Shown: piece after piece, positions 23,468 to 34,449 of the stretch | How positions within the stretch are numbered: the stretch's first letter is position 1 | Layout of the letters: each line of letters begins with the position of its first letter | NCBI GenBank assembly: GCA_039707465.1 | Contig: CM077643.1 | Coordinates: 246,803,919 to 246,867,918 of the forward strand | From: Rhabdophis nuchalis | Lineage: Eukaryota; Chordata; Lepidosauria; Squamata; Natricidae | DNA: 64,000 nucleotides | Reading direction: 5' to 3' | Program-made: the position numbers and the translations under genes | The notes under the pieces: generated by a model | The model's database searches: none | What the model saw: only the letters and a program-made list of their open reading frames with translations | Told to the model about the DNA's origin: nothing

Positions 23468-23689
23468 ACATGTTACTCCTTATCTGAAGGTTGAATGGGA
23501 TGGTCATTCACCCGCTTCCAAATAATATGATGAATCTTGTCATCTGCGAATTCAAACAATTTGGTTGCAAACACTGAATTCAGAATAGAAAAAAATTGTC
23601 TTTGGACCTAATACTCTGAGGTAAATAGGCCACACAGAAAAATTGGGTAATCAGTCTAAAGGTAACCTCATAATGGCCTGGCTAACATG

Positions 23690-24117
23690 ACGACGATCCA
23701 TGACAGGATCGCATCCTGCCCCATACATCCCTGCGGCCGATTTGCTCCCACAGAGAGGGACTTCTCCAGGTGCTGTCCACTAGGCTATGCCAGCGGGCGA
23801 CGCCCAGGGGAAGGGCCTTCTCTGTGGTGGGCCCGACCCTCTGGAACGACCTTCCCCCCGAAATTAGAACAACTACGGACCTCCGCTCCTTCCGTCAAAA
23901 ATTAAAAACACATTTCTTCTGCTTGGCCGGCCTGGGGTAATTGAACTGTTTTTTAGGTTTTTTAAGGGTTTAGTTTTAGTTTGGGATTTTAGCGCAGGGT
24001 TTTAGTTTAATTTATTTTAATATTGTATTATGCTTGTGGTTTTATATATGTATTTTTAAATTCCCTGTGCACCGCCTCGAGTCCTTTCGGGGAGAGAGAG
24101 CGGTTTATAAATTAAAA
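23690..24117 (+). mobile_element. L2 LINE 3' tail, second subfamily
   Basis: Encodes, with a frameshift, the C-terminus of the subfamily that reads RLCQRATPRG and ends in a LAGL(E/G) tail, as at 53.6 kb. The 3'UTR ends in the stem gcaccgcctcgagtcc-gagagcggtttataaat and runs straight into (AAT)n. Confidence 0.88.
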
Positions 24118-24237
<120 letters not shown>

Positions 24238-24610
24238 TTTATAACGTATTTTCCAGGTATTCAGAGTTCCTACTGGCAACTCCCTCCATTTTAATTAACA
24301 AAAGGTATAGATAGGTCCTCAGATTGCAACCTTTTGTTTCTCCCTGAAGTTTTTGTTCCTGCCAGTCTTCATGCTTCTACTCTTGCTATCTTTCTCAGAA
24401 TAAGCAAAATGAATAGAACCAGGCTAATGCCAACTGAAATGACAGACATGAAACAAAACTACTAACTGATCTGTTCTTATAGCCATTAAAATTGAGGGTT
24501 TTTTTCCCCAGTAAAAACACTGAAAATGAAACCCTACGAAAGATGGCAGCAAATCAGAAGATTGTTATTTGTTTCACTCCAAATTGAAGTTAGTATTTCC
24601 AGACTGAGAA
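24238..24610. other. Non-coding, nothing recognised
   Basis: No feature could be supported. Confidence 0.5.
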
Positions 24611-24614
24611 TAAC

Positions 24615-25365
24615 AATTATAGCAATAGCAATAGCACTTAGACTTATGGTATATACCACTTCAGTTTTTTACAGCCCTCTCTAAGCAGTTTACAAAGTCA
24701 GCCTATTGCCTCCTGTTAGGATATGCAGCCTTATATTGGGTTGACAATATATATGAGTCTATGTTCATATATATGTCTATGTTCTTAAGAAGGCATGTAG
24801 CTTTAAGAACTGATTGGCTGTGAGTATCAGCTATACTATATAATCAGGGTCAGGACTGCAGCTTATTCCCTGTTCGATTCCTTGTGATCCTGTGTTACCT
24901 GATTGTCGTTTGAGAAGCTGAACTGTGAAGAGGGAGGATTGTTTTGCATCACTGTGAGAAACTGTATTTGTGTTTGGTGAAGGACTGTTGTTATCATTAT
25001 TATAGAAGATAGTCGGAAGAAGTATTTTTAGTTGCTACAAAGTAAAGACTATTTATTTTCATACTATCACTGTTTTAGAGTTTGTTTGTGGTTTACAGCA
25101 ACGTATCTCGTTACTGTCCGGTGAATTACACTATTCCGTATTTATTTGCTAACACTGGTAAAGGAACCAGAGTTCTGATACTGGTTCTGAACCCAGAGTT
25201 GCTAACATTGGTTTGGTCCCCATTTTACCCACCTCAGAAGGATGGAAGGCTGAGTCAACCTTGAGCCTGGTGAGATTTGAACTTCCAAATTGCAGGCAAA
25301 CGGCAGGCAGCAGAAGTAGCCTGCAGTACTGCACTCTAACTACTGCGCCACTGTGGTTCAAGTTA
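24615..25365 (-). mobile_element. tRNA-headed SINE/MIR-like repeat split by an LTR
   Basis: The outer parts (24615-24713 and 25208-25365) form one repeat on the minus strand: tRNA-like head ggcgcagtagttagagtgca and tttgaa-ctc B-box remnant near 25355-25270, body ggctgagtcaacct-like, and a tail with gtaaactgcttagagagg near 24690. The LTR-like block at 24714-25207 interrupts it. Confidence 0.55.
24714..25207 (+). mobile_element. Probable solo LTR
   Basis: Starts TGTTAG and ends CTAACA, a 6-bp terminal inverted repeat of TG...CA type. An inverted CCAAT (24813-24817) precedes a TATATAA box (24837-24843) by about 20 bp, as in LTR promoters. A second GCTAACA at 25148-25154 is an alternative end. 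I could not confirm a target duplication. No coding sequence is attached. Confidence 0.55.
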
Positions 25366-25565
25366 TCTTATTTTACCATGGTTTTCAGTTTATTACAATT
25401 TATTATTACAATTTATTATTTTGTAATTTATTATTACAAAAAAAGCTAAATACTTACAGAAGAGATATAGGGAAGAGGATATTAACCTGCGCATGCGCGA
25501 CATGGCGGTCGCGTTCTGAGACTGGGGAGAAGCCCGGGGGCAGTTTCACCCCCAGGAAGATGTCG

Positions 25566-25900
25566 CCAGCCCTCCTTACCATCAGCGAGGGCTGGTTTTG
25601 AAGGTCCGAATTTCCCGTCGTCGCGCCAAGCCGCCCGGAGCTGAAGGGCGAGCCATATGGCGACGACGGAGAGCAAAAGAAGACAGCGGGAGAGGCGACT
25701 CGGCAGGTCGGCATGTCGGCGGCCTGGAGCGTCCCAGCGCGGCCTAGAGCGTCCCAGCGCGGCCAGCCCTCTTTGCCATCAGTGAGGGCTGGCTTGGAGG
25801 CCCGAATCTCCCGTCGTCGCGCTGAGCCGCCCAGGGCTGAAGGGCGAGCTATGCGGCGACGACGGAGAGGTATCAACTACGGGAGAGGCGACTCGGCCTG
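25566..25900 (+). repeat. Tandem leader units (197-bp period)
   Basis: ccagccct starts at 25566 and again at 25763. Each unit continues cccgtcgtcgcg, ctgaagggcgag and ggcgacgacggagag. A shorter 20-bp duplication (gagcgtcccagcgcgg) occurs near 25727-25760. The layout recalls monomer arrays that act as promoters in mouse L1, but promoter activity is inference. Confidence 0.85.
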
Positions 25901-25959
25901 TCGGCGGCCTAGAGCGTCCCGGCGCGGCCGGAAAGAAGGAAGGTAGGCCGCAAAGCCGG

Positions 25960-28026
25960 GACGCGGAAGAAGATCTGTCGGCTGCCAGATGGAGCCAGGC
26001 CAGGAGAGCTGCCATCAGGCCGCACGACCGAGTTGCGCCCTTGCGGCCTCTCTTGCGGCGACGAATCACCCGGGCTCCTTGGTTCACTGAGGAGCTCCGG
26101 GGGATGAAACGCCACAAGAGATGCCTAGAGAGTAGATGGAGATCCTCTCGCTCCGAAGCCGACCGAACACTAGTGAGAACCCATATTAGGGCTTATTTAG
26201 TGGCGATAAGAGTGGCCAAACGGGAGTATTGTGCCACCCTTATTGCATCCGCAGATAACCGCCCTGCCGCCCTGTTTGGGGTGACCCGCTCCCTCCTTCA
26301 CCAGAGGCCGCGGGAAGCCCCTCTGCAAGGGCGAGCAGAGGAATTTGGGATTTATCTGCAGGAGAAAATCACTCGGATTCGGAATGAGCTACCCTCCATC
26401 GACAGTGGTCCTGTGGGACTGTCCGAGGCTAGTCTTGAGGCTCCTTCTTGGGAGGAGTTTGACTTTGTTACCACCGAGGATATGGACAGGTTGTCAAGGA
26501 AACTTAGGGCTACCACATGTTTATTGGACCCGTGTCCCTCCTGGCTTGTACTGGCATCCTGGGAGACGACACGAGGCTGGCTCCAGGGCATTGTCAACGC
26601 ATCTTTGAGTGAGGGGTCCTTACCTGCCGTCTTGAAAGAGGCGGTAGTGAGGCCCCTCCTCAAGAAGCCGTCCCTGGACCCAGCTTTACTAGAGAACTAT
26701 CGTCCGGTCTCCAACCTTCACTTTTTAGTGAAGGTTGTCGAGAGTGTGGTGGCCCAACAGTTTCCGCGACACCTGGAGGAAGTTGATTATCTAGACCCGC
26801 GCCAGTCCGGCTTCCGGCCCGGTCACAGTACTGAGACGGCATTGGTCGCGTTGGTTGATGATCTCTGGAGGGCGCGGGATAGAGGGTATTCCTCTATCCT
26901 AGTCCTATTAGACCTCTCGGCGGCTTTTGATACCATCGACCATGGTATCCTATTGCACCGACTGGGGGGGTTGGGGCTGGGAGGCACCGTTCTGCGGTGG
27001 TTCTCATCCTACCTCTCTGGTCGGTCGCAATATGTGTTGACGGGAGGGCAGAGGTCGACCTCGAGGCCTCTCCTATGTGGGGTTCCTCAGGGGTCGGTCC
27101 TCTCGCCCCTCCTTTTCAACACATATATGAAGCCGCTGGGTGAGATCATCCGTGGTTTTGGGGTGGAATACCATCTGTACGCTGATGACACTCAGTTGTA
27201 CATATCCACCCCAAACCACCCCAACGATGCCGCCGAAGTGCTGTCCCGGTGTCTGGAAGCCGTACGGATCTGGATGAGTGGTAACAAACTCAAACTCAAC
27301 CCTGCCAAGACTGAGTGGCTGTGGTTTCCGGCACCCCGGTTCAGCCAGATCACTCCAACTCTGGCCATTGGGGGCGAAACACTGGCCCCCGTGGAGAGGG
27401 CGCGCAATTTGGGTGTCCTCCTGGATTCCCGGCTGTCCATGGAGGACCATGTGGCAGCCGTGGCCAGGGGGGCGTTCCATCAGGTTCGCCTGATGCGCCA
27501 ACTGCGCCCCTTACTGGACCGGGCTGCCCTACGCACAGTCACTCAAGCACTCGTGACGTCCCGACTCGACTACTGTAATACTCTCTACATGGGGCTTCCC
27601 TTGAGGTGCACTCGAAAGCTACAGCTAGTCCAAAACGCAGCCGCGCCGGTGATTATGGGAGCCACTAGATGCTCCCACATAACACCGATCCTGCGCGAGC
27701 TGCATTGGCTTCCTGTGGCCTTTCGAGTGCGCTTCAAGGTTTTGACTACCATCTTTAAAGCGCTCCATGGCTCGGGACCTAGTTATATGCGAGACCGCCT
27801 CCTGCCCCATACATCCCTCAGACCAATCCGCTCCCACAGAGAGGGCCTCCTCAGGGTACCGTCGGCCGGACAATGCCGACTGGCGACGCCCAGGGGAAGA
27901 GCCTTCTCTGTGGCGGGGCCAGCCCTTTGGAATGACCTACCCCCTGAATTACGTACCATCACCGACCTCCGCCTCTTCCGCCAATGTCTTAAGACATATC
28001 TGTTTCAACAAGCCGGCCTAGCCTAA
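25960..28026 (+). CDS. L2 LINE reverse transcriptase, open frame
   Basis: A retrotransposon protein that copies LINE RNA into DNA. The frame is open from at least 25820 (by hand) to the stop at 28024-28026. No ATG occurs before 26104, so the true start is unclear; homology with the 1-2.2 kb copy begins near 25960 (EEDL...W). Counting from 26041: connector APWFTEELRGMK 12-23, NYRPVSNL 219-226, LDLSAAFD 290-297 with the catalytic Asp, GVPQGSVLSP 347-356, YADD 380-383, then a long C-terminal domain ending QQAGLA. All catalytic Asp residues are kept. Only the endonuclease is missing, so autonomous activity is unlikely, though the protein could be expressed. Confidence 0.9.
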   Translation, partial: DAEEDLSAARWSQARRAAIRPHDRVAPLRPLLRRRITRAPWFTEELRGMKRHKRCLESRWRSSRSEADRTLVRTHIRAYLVAIRVAKREYCATLIASADNRPAALFGVTRSLLHQRPREAPLQGRAEEFGIYLQEKITRIRNELPSIDSGPVGLSEASLEAPSWEEFDFVTTEDMDRLSRKLRATTCLLDPCPSWLVLASWETTRGWLQGIVNASLSEGSLPAVLKEAVVRPLLKKPSLDPALLENYRPVSNLHFLVKVVESVVAQQFPRHLEEVDYLDPRQSGFRPGHSTETALVALVDDLWRARDRGYSSILVLLDLSAAFDTIDHGILLHRLGGLGLGGTVLRWFSSYLSGRSQYVLTGGQRSTSRPLLCGVPQGSVLSPLLFNTYMKPLGEIIRGFGVEYHLYADDTQLYISTPNHPNDAAEVLSRCLEAVRIWMSGNKLKLNPAKTEWLWFPAPRFSQITPTLAIGGETLAPVERARNLGVLLDSRLSMEDHVAAVARGAFHQVRLMRQLRPLLDRAALRTVTQALVTSRLDYCNTLYMGLPLRCTRKLQLVQNAAAPVIMGATRCSHITPILRELHWLPVAFRVRFKVLTTIFKALHGSGPSYMRDRLLPHTSLRPIRSHREGLLRVPSAGQCRLATPRGRAFSVAGPALWNDLPPELRTITDLRLFRQCLKTYLFQQAGLA

Positions 28027-28339
28027 CCTCCCTTGGGGACTTAAGATAGTTTTAAATTGGGTTTTAAAATTTGGTTTTAGCGCAGGATGGGGTTATTTAA
28101 TAGTTTTTAAAATTATATTTATTGTATTTTTGTATGTTTTTTAAATTTCCTGTGCGCCGCCCTGGGTCCTCTGTGGAGAAGGGCGGGGTATAAATTTAAA
28201 TAAAAAGAAAAGAAAAGAAACGAGTAGCAGAAGTCTTTGAGTCTTTCCCTCCAACCAGATCTGGAGTTCTCTCTGCCAGCAGTGAGTAGGCAGGCCATAG
28301 GACAATTTGAATGGTAATTGTCAATCTTAACAATCTACC

Positions 28340-28584
28340 TACACACACTCTCTCTCTCTCCCTACCTACCTAGTGTATTTCTCTCTCTCTAGTTCTCTCT
28401 CTTTCTATCACTTTATCTACCTACCTTCCTACTCTCTCTACCTACCTACCTACCTACCGTATTCCTCTTTCTCTCCCTCTCTCTCTATCTACCTACCTAC
28501 CTACCTACTTTTTTTGTAATTTGCCTCTTAAAAACCTTGGTGCGTCTTATACTCTGGTGCATCTTATACTCCGAAAATACGGTA
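28340..28584 (+). mobile_element. Right end of minisatellite-bearing TIR element
   Basis: ctctctccctacctacct-gtatttctctctc blocks (28340-28508) are followed by ttttgtaatttgcctctt-aaaaccttggtgc and the terminus actccgaaaatacggta. This matches the right end of the 46075-47850 element. No left terminus is visible. Confidence 0.75.
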
Positions 28585-28589
28585 TTCCC

Positions 28590-29225
28590 ACAGGTGTGGG
28601 GTCCACTTTTTGGATCATTGAACACCACTTTGCACAGTCAGCTTCATCTCCAGGGCTCAATCCCATGGTTTGCATATCTTTGTTGATGATGTCTTGCCAT
28701 CTTTGTTTTGGATGCCCACGAGGTTGCTGGCCATTGACTTCTAGTTGGTATGCAGTCTTGGACATGGTGGAAGGTGCTGCTCTCAGGACATGTCCATACC
28801 AGTGGAGTCGGCCTTCTTTCATCTTCTCTATAATTGGTGCCACACCAAAATGTTGTCGAATGGTGTCATTTGTAATGTGGTCAAGAAGGAAGATGCCTGA
28901 TATGCAACAGAGCATTCGTATTTCCACGGCATGGAGATAACTTTTGGCCCCTGTTGTTGCTGCCCAGCATTCAGTGCTGGATTGTCTTGCAAAGCTTAGA
29001 TTTAAGATGTTGGTATCTGCCTGTCACATAACACACTGGTGAGTTCTCTTTGACGCATACAGGATGCATTCACCCTTGCTCGCACCTCACGACTGATGTC
29101 ACCATTGGCTTGGGGATGGGATCCCAGATACCGAAAAATATCCACCTTCTTTAGGTTTTCTCCATTGATTTGAAGCATTCCAGGGGTGGTAAAAGGAGCC
29201 AATCTCCATGAATAAAGCTTCAATG
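28590..29225 (-). mobile_element. RTE-clade LINE, 3' coding fragment
   Basis: Two minus-strand pieces: 29223-29002 with LKKVDIFRYLGS and GDISREVRARVNA, and 28927-28547 with RMLCCISGIFLLDHI, RLHWYGHVLRA and PRGHPKQRW. This order is characteristic of the region after the catalytic RT in RTE-type LINEs, the clade that includes Bov-B. It is frameshifted and lacks the catalytic core. Confidence 0.75.
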
Positions 29226-31606
29226 CATCAGTAGAAGCATTGGCACATTAGTATGTGTGTGTTTGATGATGATAAGTTACTTATACATTTTCTTAAACTT
29301 TATGCTTGTGTCCTTCAGAAATGCAGAACAGAATTAGATGCTAAAGAAATATACCATATAAGTAATTGATAAGGTGAATCTGGGTAACTCACCATGCATG
29401 CAGACTTATCACATAGGTTTTACATTACTTGCTCCTAAAATGCAACAGAAAGATGCAGACCACTAACCGGTCAGTGTATAATATAGTCAAAAACTTGTAA
29501 CCAAAGATCAGCTATCTACTTGATTTCCAGTGGAATTCTGCCTTCAACCAGAAACGCTGAGTTATCAAGGGTTCAATTAGTTACAGTTCTCAGTTCAGGA
29601 AAAATCCACCACCAACATGGGTTGTTTTAAATATTTTCTTTCACCATCCATCCGTATATATATTTTTGCTGCCCACACAAGAATTGCTGAAAATTGTAGA
29701 GACCTAAATTTCATCCATTTTTCACTGCAATATCATTTATTCCTCCAAAAATGCAGGATAATCTCTGGACTGTATAATCTCTTTTTTGTGTAAAGGAGAA
29801 TATCTCTTAGATAATGTTTTACATGGAGGGATACTCTTCAGACTTGTATATTTTATCATTGTGTTGCATTCTTTTCTTCTGCGTAAGCCAGCCAAAGAGC
29901 TGGACCAGCAGTCATTGAAAATAACTTTTCACTGATTCTCTCCTGCCAATTTTCTTCTTTCCACTCCCTACCCGCCCTCCACCCCCCAATTTTTCAATGT
30001 TTAGCTCTTGTGCTTTTCAGAGTTATATAAAAATCAGCCACAGGAACAATACCAGCCCATCTCCTCACATTTGAGTTTTTTACAACTCAGAGTTCTTTTC
30101 TGTCTAGACTTCTGGTAACTACCAATTTACGTAAAACTGAAACTCACTCTTTGCTTTGGAAGAATATTATTTGGTGCCATTTTCCTCCTCTTTATACGGT
30201 TATTTTCAGAATAGCTGACTATTTGATTGCCGTTACTTTTTTTCTCCGCCTTTTTCAAAATAACTTTTGTATAACTTATTCCTCATATAAGCATGCATCT
30301 CAGTCCCATCACATATTAAGCCAATGTACTTATTGGGGGCTATCGTAAGCTGGAGTTTGAGTCCAATCGCATAGCCTATTCTTTTACATGGCTTTGGCAA
30401 AATCTATTTTTTAAAAAAAGCCAACCAATTTGAAGGAAACAAAGTGATTTAATACAGAACAAAGAACAAGAAATGAAAAAGGAAATGAATTACGCTTTAT
30501 GATCATTGCTCAGCAAATTATATACAAAGCTATAGGAATTTCATTACAAAGAATGAATCTACTTGAGTTCTTGCAGGAATTGTTCATAATGTTGATTTTA
30601 ATAGAACTTGGGCATAAGTAACAGCGGAGCTATTGACTCCTGACCTCACTCAAGTACCTTATATAGCGATTGTTAATCTATGCAGCACACTTCACCAATC
30701 CTAGTCCCTTCTTGCTTTTCATTGACATTGAGCAGTGAAAAATGAAAGGACCCCTGCTTTGAGGGGGGAGGGGAATGTAGATAATTGAAAATCATATTAA
30801 CAAAATGGAATTCGTACCCCTCCTCCAAGGGTTCTGAAGTAAAAAGACATCCCAGATGGCAATGAAGGCTGGAGCACAGTGTGAGATAAAATATGCAAGC
30901 TTCTCAAAGAATCCAAATAGGAACTTTTTGTAGTTTCTTTTTGAATGGAAACCATTGTATAATTTTATTTATTGACAAGCAATACCAAAGGTGTAATAGA
31001 TATGGATTTTATATAACAGCCTGCAACCTTTGGAAAACATCTGGACTGCTCACTTCCCCTCCTGAAGTGTTTTGGCAGATTAATCATATAATAAACTCAG
31101 CTTGAACAATCTCCGTGGAATTACTGAAGGAAAAGATTAATTAATTGTCCATACCCATGTTTCTTCTTTCTTCTTCTTGTGCCATATTCATCATCAGATG
31201 TTGATGATCATGTTGGCAATCCTATTTTTGTCAACAGCCGCATGAAAAAGTGCTGCTGAGTTTTATCCAAACCAGTCCCTTAGGATTTGAAGCCATGATG
31301 TTCTTTTTTAAATTTTGATTTTAAAGAATTAGCATAAGAAAATTCCAGGAGATTATCTGTCAAGGGAAGTCATGTGCTTGGGGGAGACCTACGGCCATCC
31401 TATCCACTTCCACCCAATCCATCCCAAACCTGTTTTCCAAATAACACACCTCACACTAAATACACACATAACACAACACGTGCACACACACACACACACA
31501 AAGCTATTCTCAACAGACCTGAAACCAAAATAAAAAGCTGAATGTACAAATGCAAGAATAAACTTTTTTTTGCCCAGCTACTTGCTACATGCAAAGGAGT
31601 TTTTCT
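29226..31606. other. AT-rich non-coding
   Basis: No repeat or gene could be supported over 2.4 kb. At 31140-31330 a cttcttcttgtgccatattc-rich segment may be an old LINE fragment, but the evidence is weak. Confidence 0.45.
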
Positions 31607-31614
31607 ACTTAGGA

Positions 31615-31795
31615 CAGGGGGTCCCCAACCCTCAGTCCATGGACCAGCACTGAGCCTCAGCATGCCAGAAACCGGGCCATGAAAACAAACGAAACACCAT
31701 CCACAGGATGCAAGTAGAATGCACCCTTATTGGTCCACAGAAAAACCTCTCTCCATGGAACCAGTCCCTGGTGCCCAAAAGGTTGGGGGCTGCTG
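31615..31795 (+). mobile_element. Non-autonomous hAT (MER1-like ends)
   Basis: Ends CAGGGGGTCCCCAACC and GGTTGGGGGCTGCTG. Perfect 8-bp duplications ACTTAGGA at 31607-31614 and 31796-31803. Same family as 5448-5800, internally shorter. Confidence 0.88.
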
Positions 31796-31896
31796 ACTTA
31801 GGAGATTAAAGACTGTATAAAATGTGATGTAGTAGAAGCCAAATGTATAACAGGGCTTCCTTCTTTTAAGGATAAAGAATTCATCCCCAACCTCAC

Positions 31897-32058
31897 CTTA
31901 GAAAAAGATTCATGTCTTGGGCTGCGATCATATAGAACTTTGTGCCCTTTTCACTTTTGGGCTGAGTCCTTGAACGACCCATCATCCTCTTCTTCTTGCT
32001 CCTTGGGGATCTAGGTGGATCTTCTTCTGGCTCATTGTAACTCCACTCAAAATTCATC
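31897..32058 (-). CDS. Candidate coding exon, product unknown
   Basis: On the minus strand a 162-nt block lies between a pyrimidine-biased acceptor (...ctgtag|G, boundary 32058/32059) and a consensus donor (CTAAG|GTGAGG, boundary 31897/31896). It starts with one base finishing a codon and ends with two bases of the next, so it is a symmetric phase 2-2 exon with no stop. The 53 codons encode NFEWSYNEPEEDPP, a basic stretch SKKKRMMGRSR, and KFYMIAAQDMNLFLR. I do not recognise the protein. No repeat family explains it. It lies on the same strand as the Tudor gene but 28 kb beyond its stop, so it is not part of that coding sequence. A chance frame or a pseudogene piece is possible. Confidence 0.4.
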
Positions 32059-32394
32059 CTACAGATTGCAGTAAGAGAGCTCTGCAGAGCTTGGAAGCAG
32101 ATTTTTTTTAGATCTTTGAGGGAGCCCCAGACAGGAAGCATGAATCATGAGTTCTGACACTGTTTTTATTGAATCTTGCAGTTTGACAGTATTTTTCCCC
32201 ACCATTCTTTTACGCTCTTAAAACTAAGGAGGGCATCTTTTGAGATACTTCCCAACCCCTTTTTCTTCTATAGTGTTTACATACTGGATGTTCAGTCTAT
32301 GGTTCTTCCTCCTGTCTCCCAAAGTCATTTCCACAGACTATAACATCATTTTACTATTCACAGGCACTTTTGCTTCATCCCACTATCATCATCA
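32059..32394. other. Non-coding
   Basis: Would be intron if the candidate exon is real. Nothing else was seen. Confidence 0.4.
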
Positions 32395-32748
32395 GGGGGC
32401 GCAGTGGCTCAGTGGCTAAGAAGCTGAGCTTGTCGATCAGAAGGTTGGCAGTTCAGCAGTTTGAATCCCTAGTGCCGCGTAACGAGGTGAGCTCCCATTA
32501 CTTGTCCCAGCTTCTGCCAACCTAGCAGTTCAAAAGCATGTAAAAAATGCAAGTAGAAAAATAGGGACCACTTTGATGGGAAGGTAAGAGCACTCCATGC
32601 GCCTTCAGAGTTGAGTCATGGCGGCCACATGACCATGGAGACGCCTTTGGACAGTGCTGGCTCCTTGGCTTAGAAACGAGATGAGCACCACCCCCAAGAG
32701 ACAGAAATGAGTAGCACACATGTGCAGGGGAAACTTTACCTTTACTAT
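32395..32748 (+). mobile_element. Sauria SINE, full length
   Basis: Starts gggggcgcagtggctcagtgg (A box TGGCTCAGTGG), B box gtttgaatcc near 32460, body with cacatgaccatggagacg, and the 3' tail aactttacctttac shared with Bov-B. Orientation is plus. Confidence 0.92.
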
Positions 32749-33007
32749 CACTTCCACCTTCTGCTTTCACTATAGTACAGTGTCACAGGAGGGAGGGGAT
32801 TTCTGCCAAGGAGCAAAGAGGCAGCTCAGTGTGAAATCTTTCGTATGCAGAAAGAGAGCCAGGGCAGACTTTTCCTAACCTTTCACAAGAGTTATGCAGA
32901 TGTGTGGTTTAGTCCAATGAAATTCTTGTGCCAGGTCTGCTATCTTCAGCTTCACTTCACTGGCATTGTGCCATAAATCATAAGGAAGGGGGGAGGAATT
33001 TTGACAG

Positions 33008-33285
33008 TGGTGGGATTCAAAAATTTTTACTACCGGTTCTCTGGGCATGGCTTGGTGGGCATGGCAGGGGAAGGACACTGTAAAATCTCCATTCCATTCC
33101 CTCCCTACTGCAGGGGAAGGTTACTGCAAAATCCTAATTCCCTCCCAATCAGCTGGAACTCAGGAGGCACAGAATAGGTGGGGGTGGGGCCAGTCAGTGG
33201 TGGTATTTACCAGTTCTCTGAACTACACTAAATTTCTGCTACCGGTTCTCCAAAACTGGTCAGAACCTGCTGAATTTGGAGCAGT
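33008..33285 (+). mobile_element. hAT MITE(s), rearranged
   Basis: CAGTGGTGGGATTCaaa at 33008 opens a copy of the CAGKGGTG family. A second partial copy begins at 33195 (cagtggtggtattta) and runs to agaacctgctgaattt. No duplication was found. Confidence 0.6.
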
Positions 33286-33709
33286 AACATGTGAGTCTTG
33301 GGAATGAGAAAACAAATGGCAGGAGGGAAGGCTGTTGACAAGAACCAGAGCTGCCAAACTGAAATAAACCAGCCTCCAAAGATACCTGGCCTGGGAACTG
33401 AATGTGAAATTCAAGTGAGAAGCTCCAAGCATCTGAGCTGTTCCCAATCCAATTCACTGATAGACTGGTCAAGTGGGGTAGGGTCAGGGAAAGGAGGAAA
33501 AGTGTATGGGAAACCTTTGCATGGGAATATTCAGATCTAGTTTTATTTTCCCTGTAACCACTTAACTTTAGTTTAAAAAAGAACAAAAAACCCTGTCACT
33601 TCAGCCAACTGGAGTCGATGATCTTTCTTTCCTAAATGTCTAAGTTGGGGCAGGTCTGATATCCTGTCTATAGGGGTGAAACTACTCTAAAATAACTCTG
33701 TGTTATGTG
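33286..33709. other. Non-coding, nothing recognised
   Basis: No feature could be supported. Confidence 0.5.
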
Positions 33710-33717
33710 GTTCCTTG

Positions 33718-33915
33718 CAGGAGTGGGTTCTGGCTGCTGCTACTGCCGGTTCGCTCAGGGACGTGCCACATGCTTTGTGTGTGCTTTGTGCACGCACATG
33801 CTTGATGCGTGCTATGTGCTTATGCACAGTACTAAAAAAAAAACAAGATGGTGTCACCTATGCCACGACCAAGAAAACTGGTTTGGGTGTATGGCAGGCT
33901 GAGTTACTACCTCTG
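33718..33915 (+). mobile_element. hAT MITE with perfect target duplications
   Basis: Ends CAGGAGTGGGTTC and GTTACTACCTCTG; GTTCCTTG repeats at 33710-33717 and 33916-33923. Internal sequence resembles the copy at 7642 (ctgctactgccggtt, cgtgccac). Confidence 0.88.
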
Positions 33916-33923
33916 GTTCCTTG

Positions 33924-34449
33924 CACCTGACATGAATTTTTTTGTCTTTTGTGTGCAAGTGTAGTACATGTGCATGTATGTATAGATATCTGATGCTATG
34001 CTCTAGGCTTATTTGGGTGAAAGAGCAATATATGGTTGTGATTGTTATTCACAATGATCTTATCAATGAACCCATCCTCCTTTTAGTCACTTTCTACTTA
34101 CAGTCCTTGGAAATCCTACTCAGTTGATCTCAATTTAAGTATAGTAAGCGGTGTGCACATAATTCCTTCCTCTGTTATCCAGCCTCTGGGCTCACAAGAG
34201 CCATTACTCTCCCCCCCCCCCCCCCCATACACACACACACACACACTATGTAGACACGTAAAGACTTTATGCTGCAACTTGCAGATGTTGGCGAAAGCAC
34301 CTGGATGCAACATTTTCAGATATCACAACTTTCAACTTGGGAATTTATATGTAGGGAAATGGGTGGTTTGACAACCAGGCAATGTTTTCTTTGTATCAAC
34401 AGCTCACAAATTTGGCAAAACAATAAGATAAATGCATCAAATACATCCA
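33924..34449. other. Non-coding with C-run and (CA)n
   Basis: A poly-C of about 17 followed by (AC)n lies at 34210-34246. Confidence 0.5.

Larger units (their letters stand above)
25488..28220 (+). mobile_element. L2-like LINE, young copy lacking endonuclease
   Basis: A GC-rich, CpG-dense leader (25488-25950) with two 197-bp tandem units leads directly into the connector and reverse transcriptase, an open frame to 28026, then a 3'UTR ending in the L2 stem (ccgccctgggtcc, gaagggcggggtataaat) and an (AAAAG)n-like tail. The endonuclease present in the 1-2.2 kb copy is absent. I saw no clear target duplication. Confidence 0.88.

Noticed and set aside
26041..28026. Long open frame as a host protein
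   Set aside because: Contains the LINE reverse transcriptase motifs (YADD, LDLSAAFD, GVPQGS) and ends at an L2 3'UTR.
31140..31330. Possible LINE remnant
   Set aside because: Only a vague resemblance in composition; no protein motif could be read.
32395..32480. A and B boxes as a tRNA gene
   Set aside because: They are the head of a Sauria SINE; no cloverleaf or anticodon arm can be completed.
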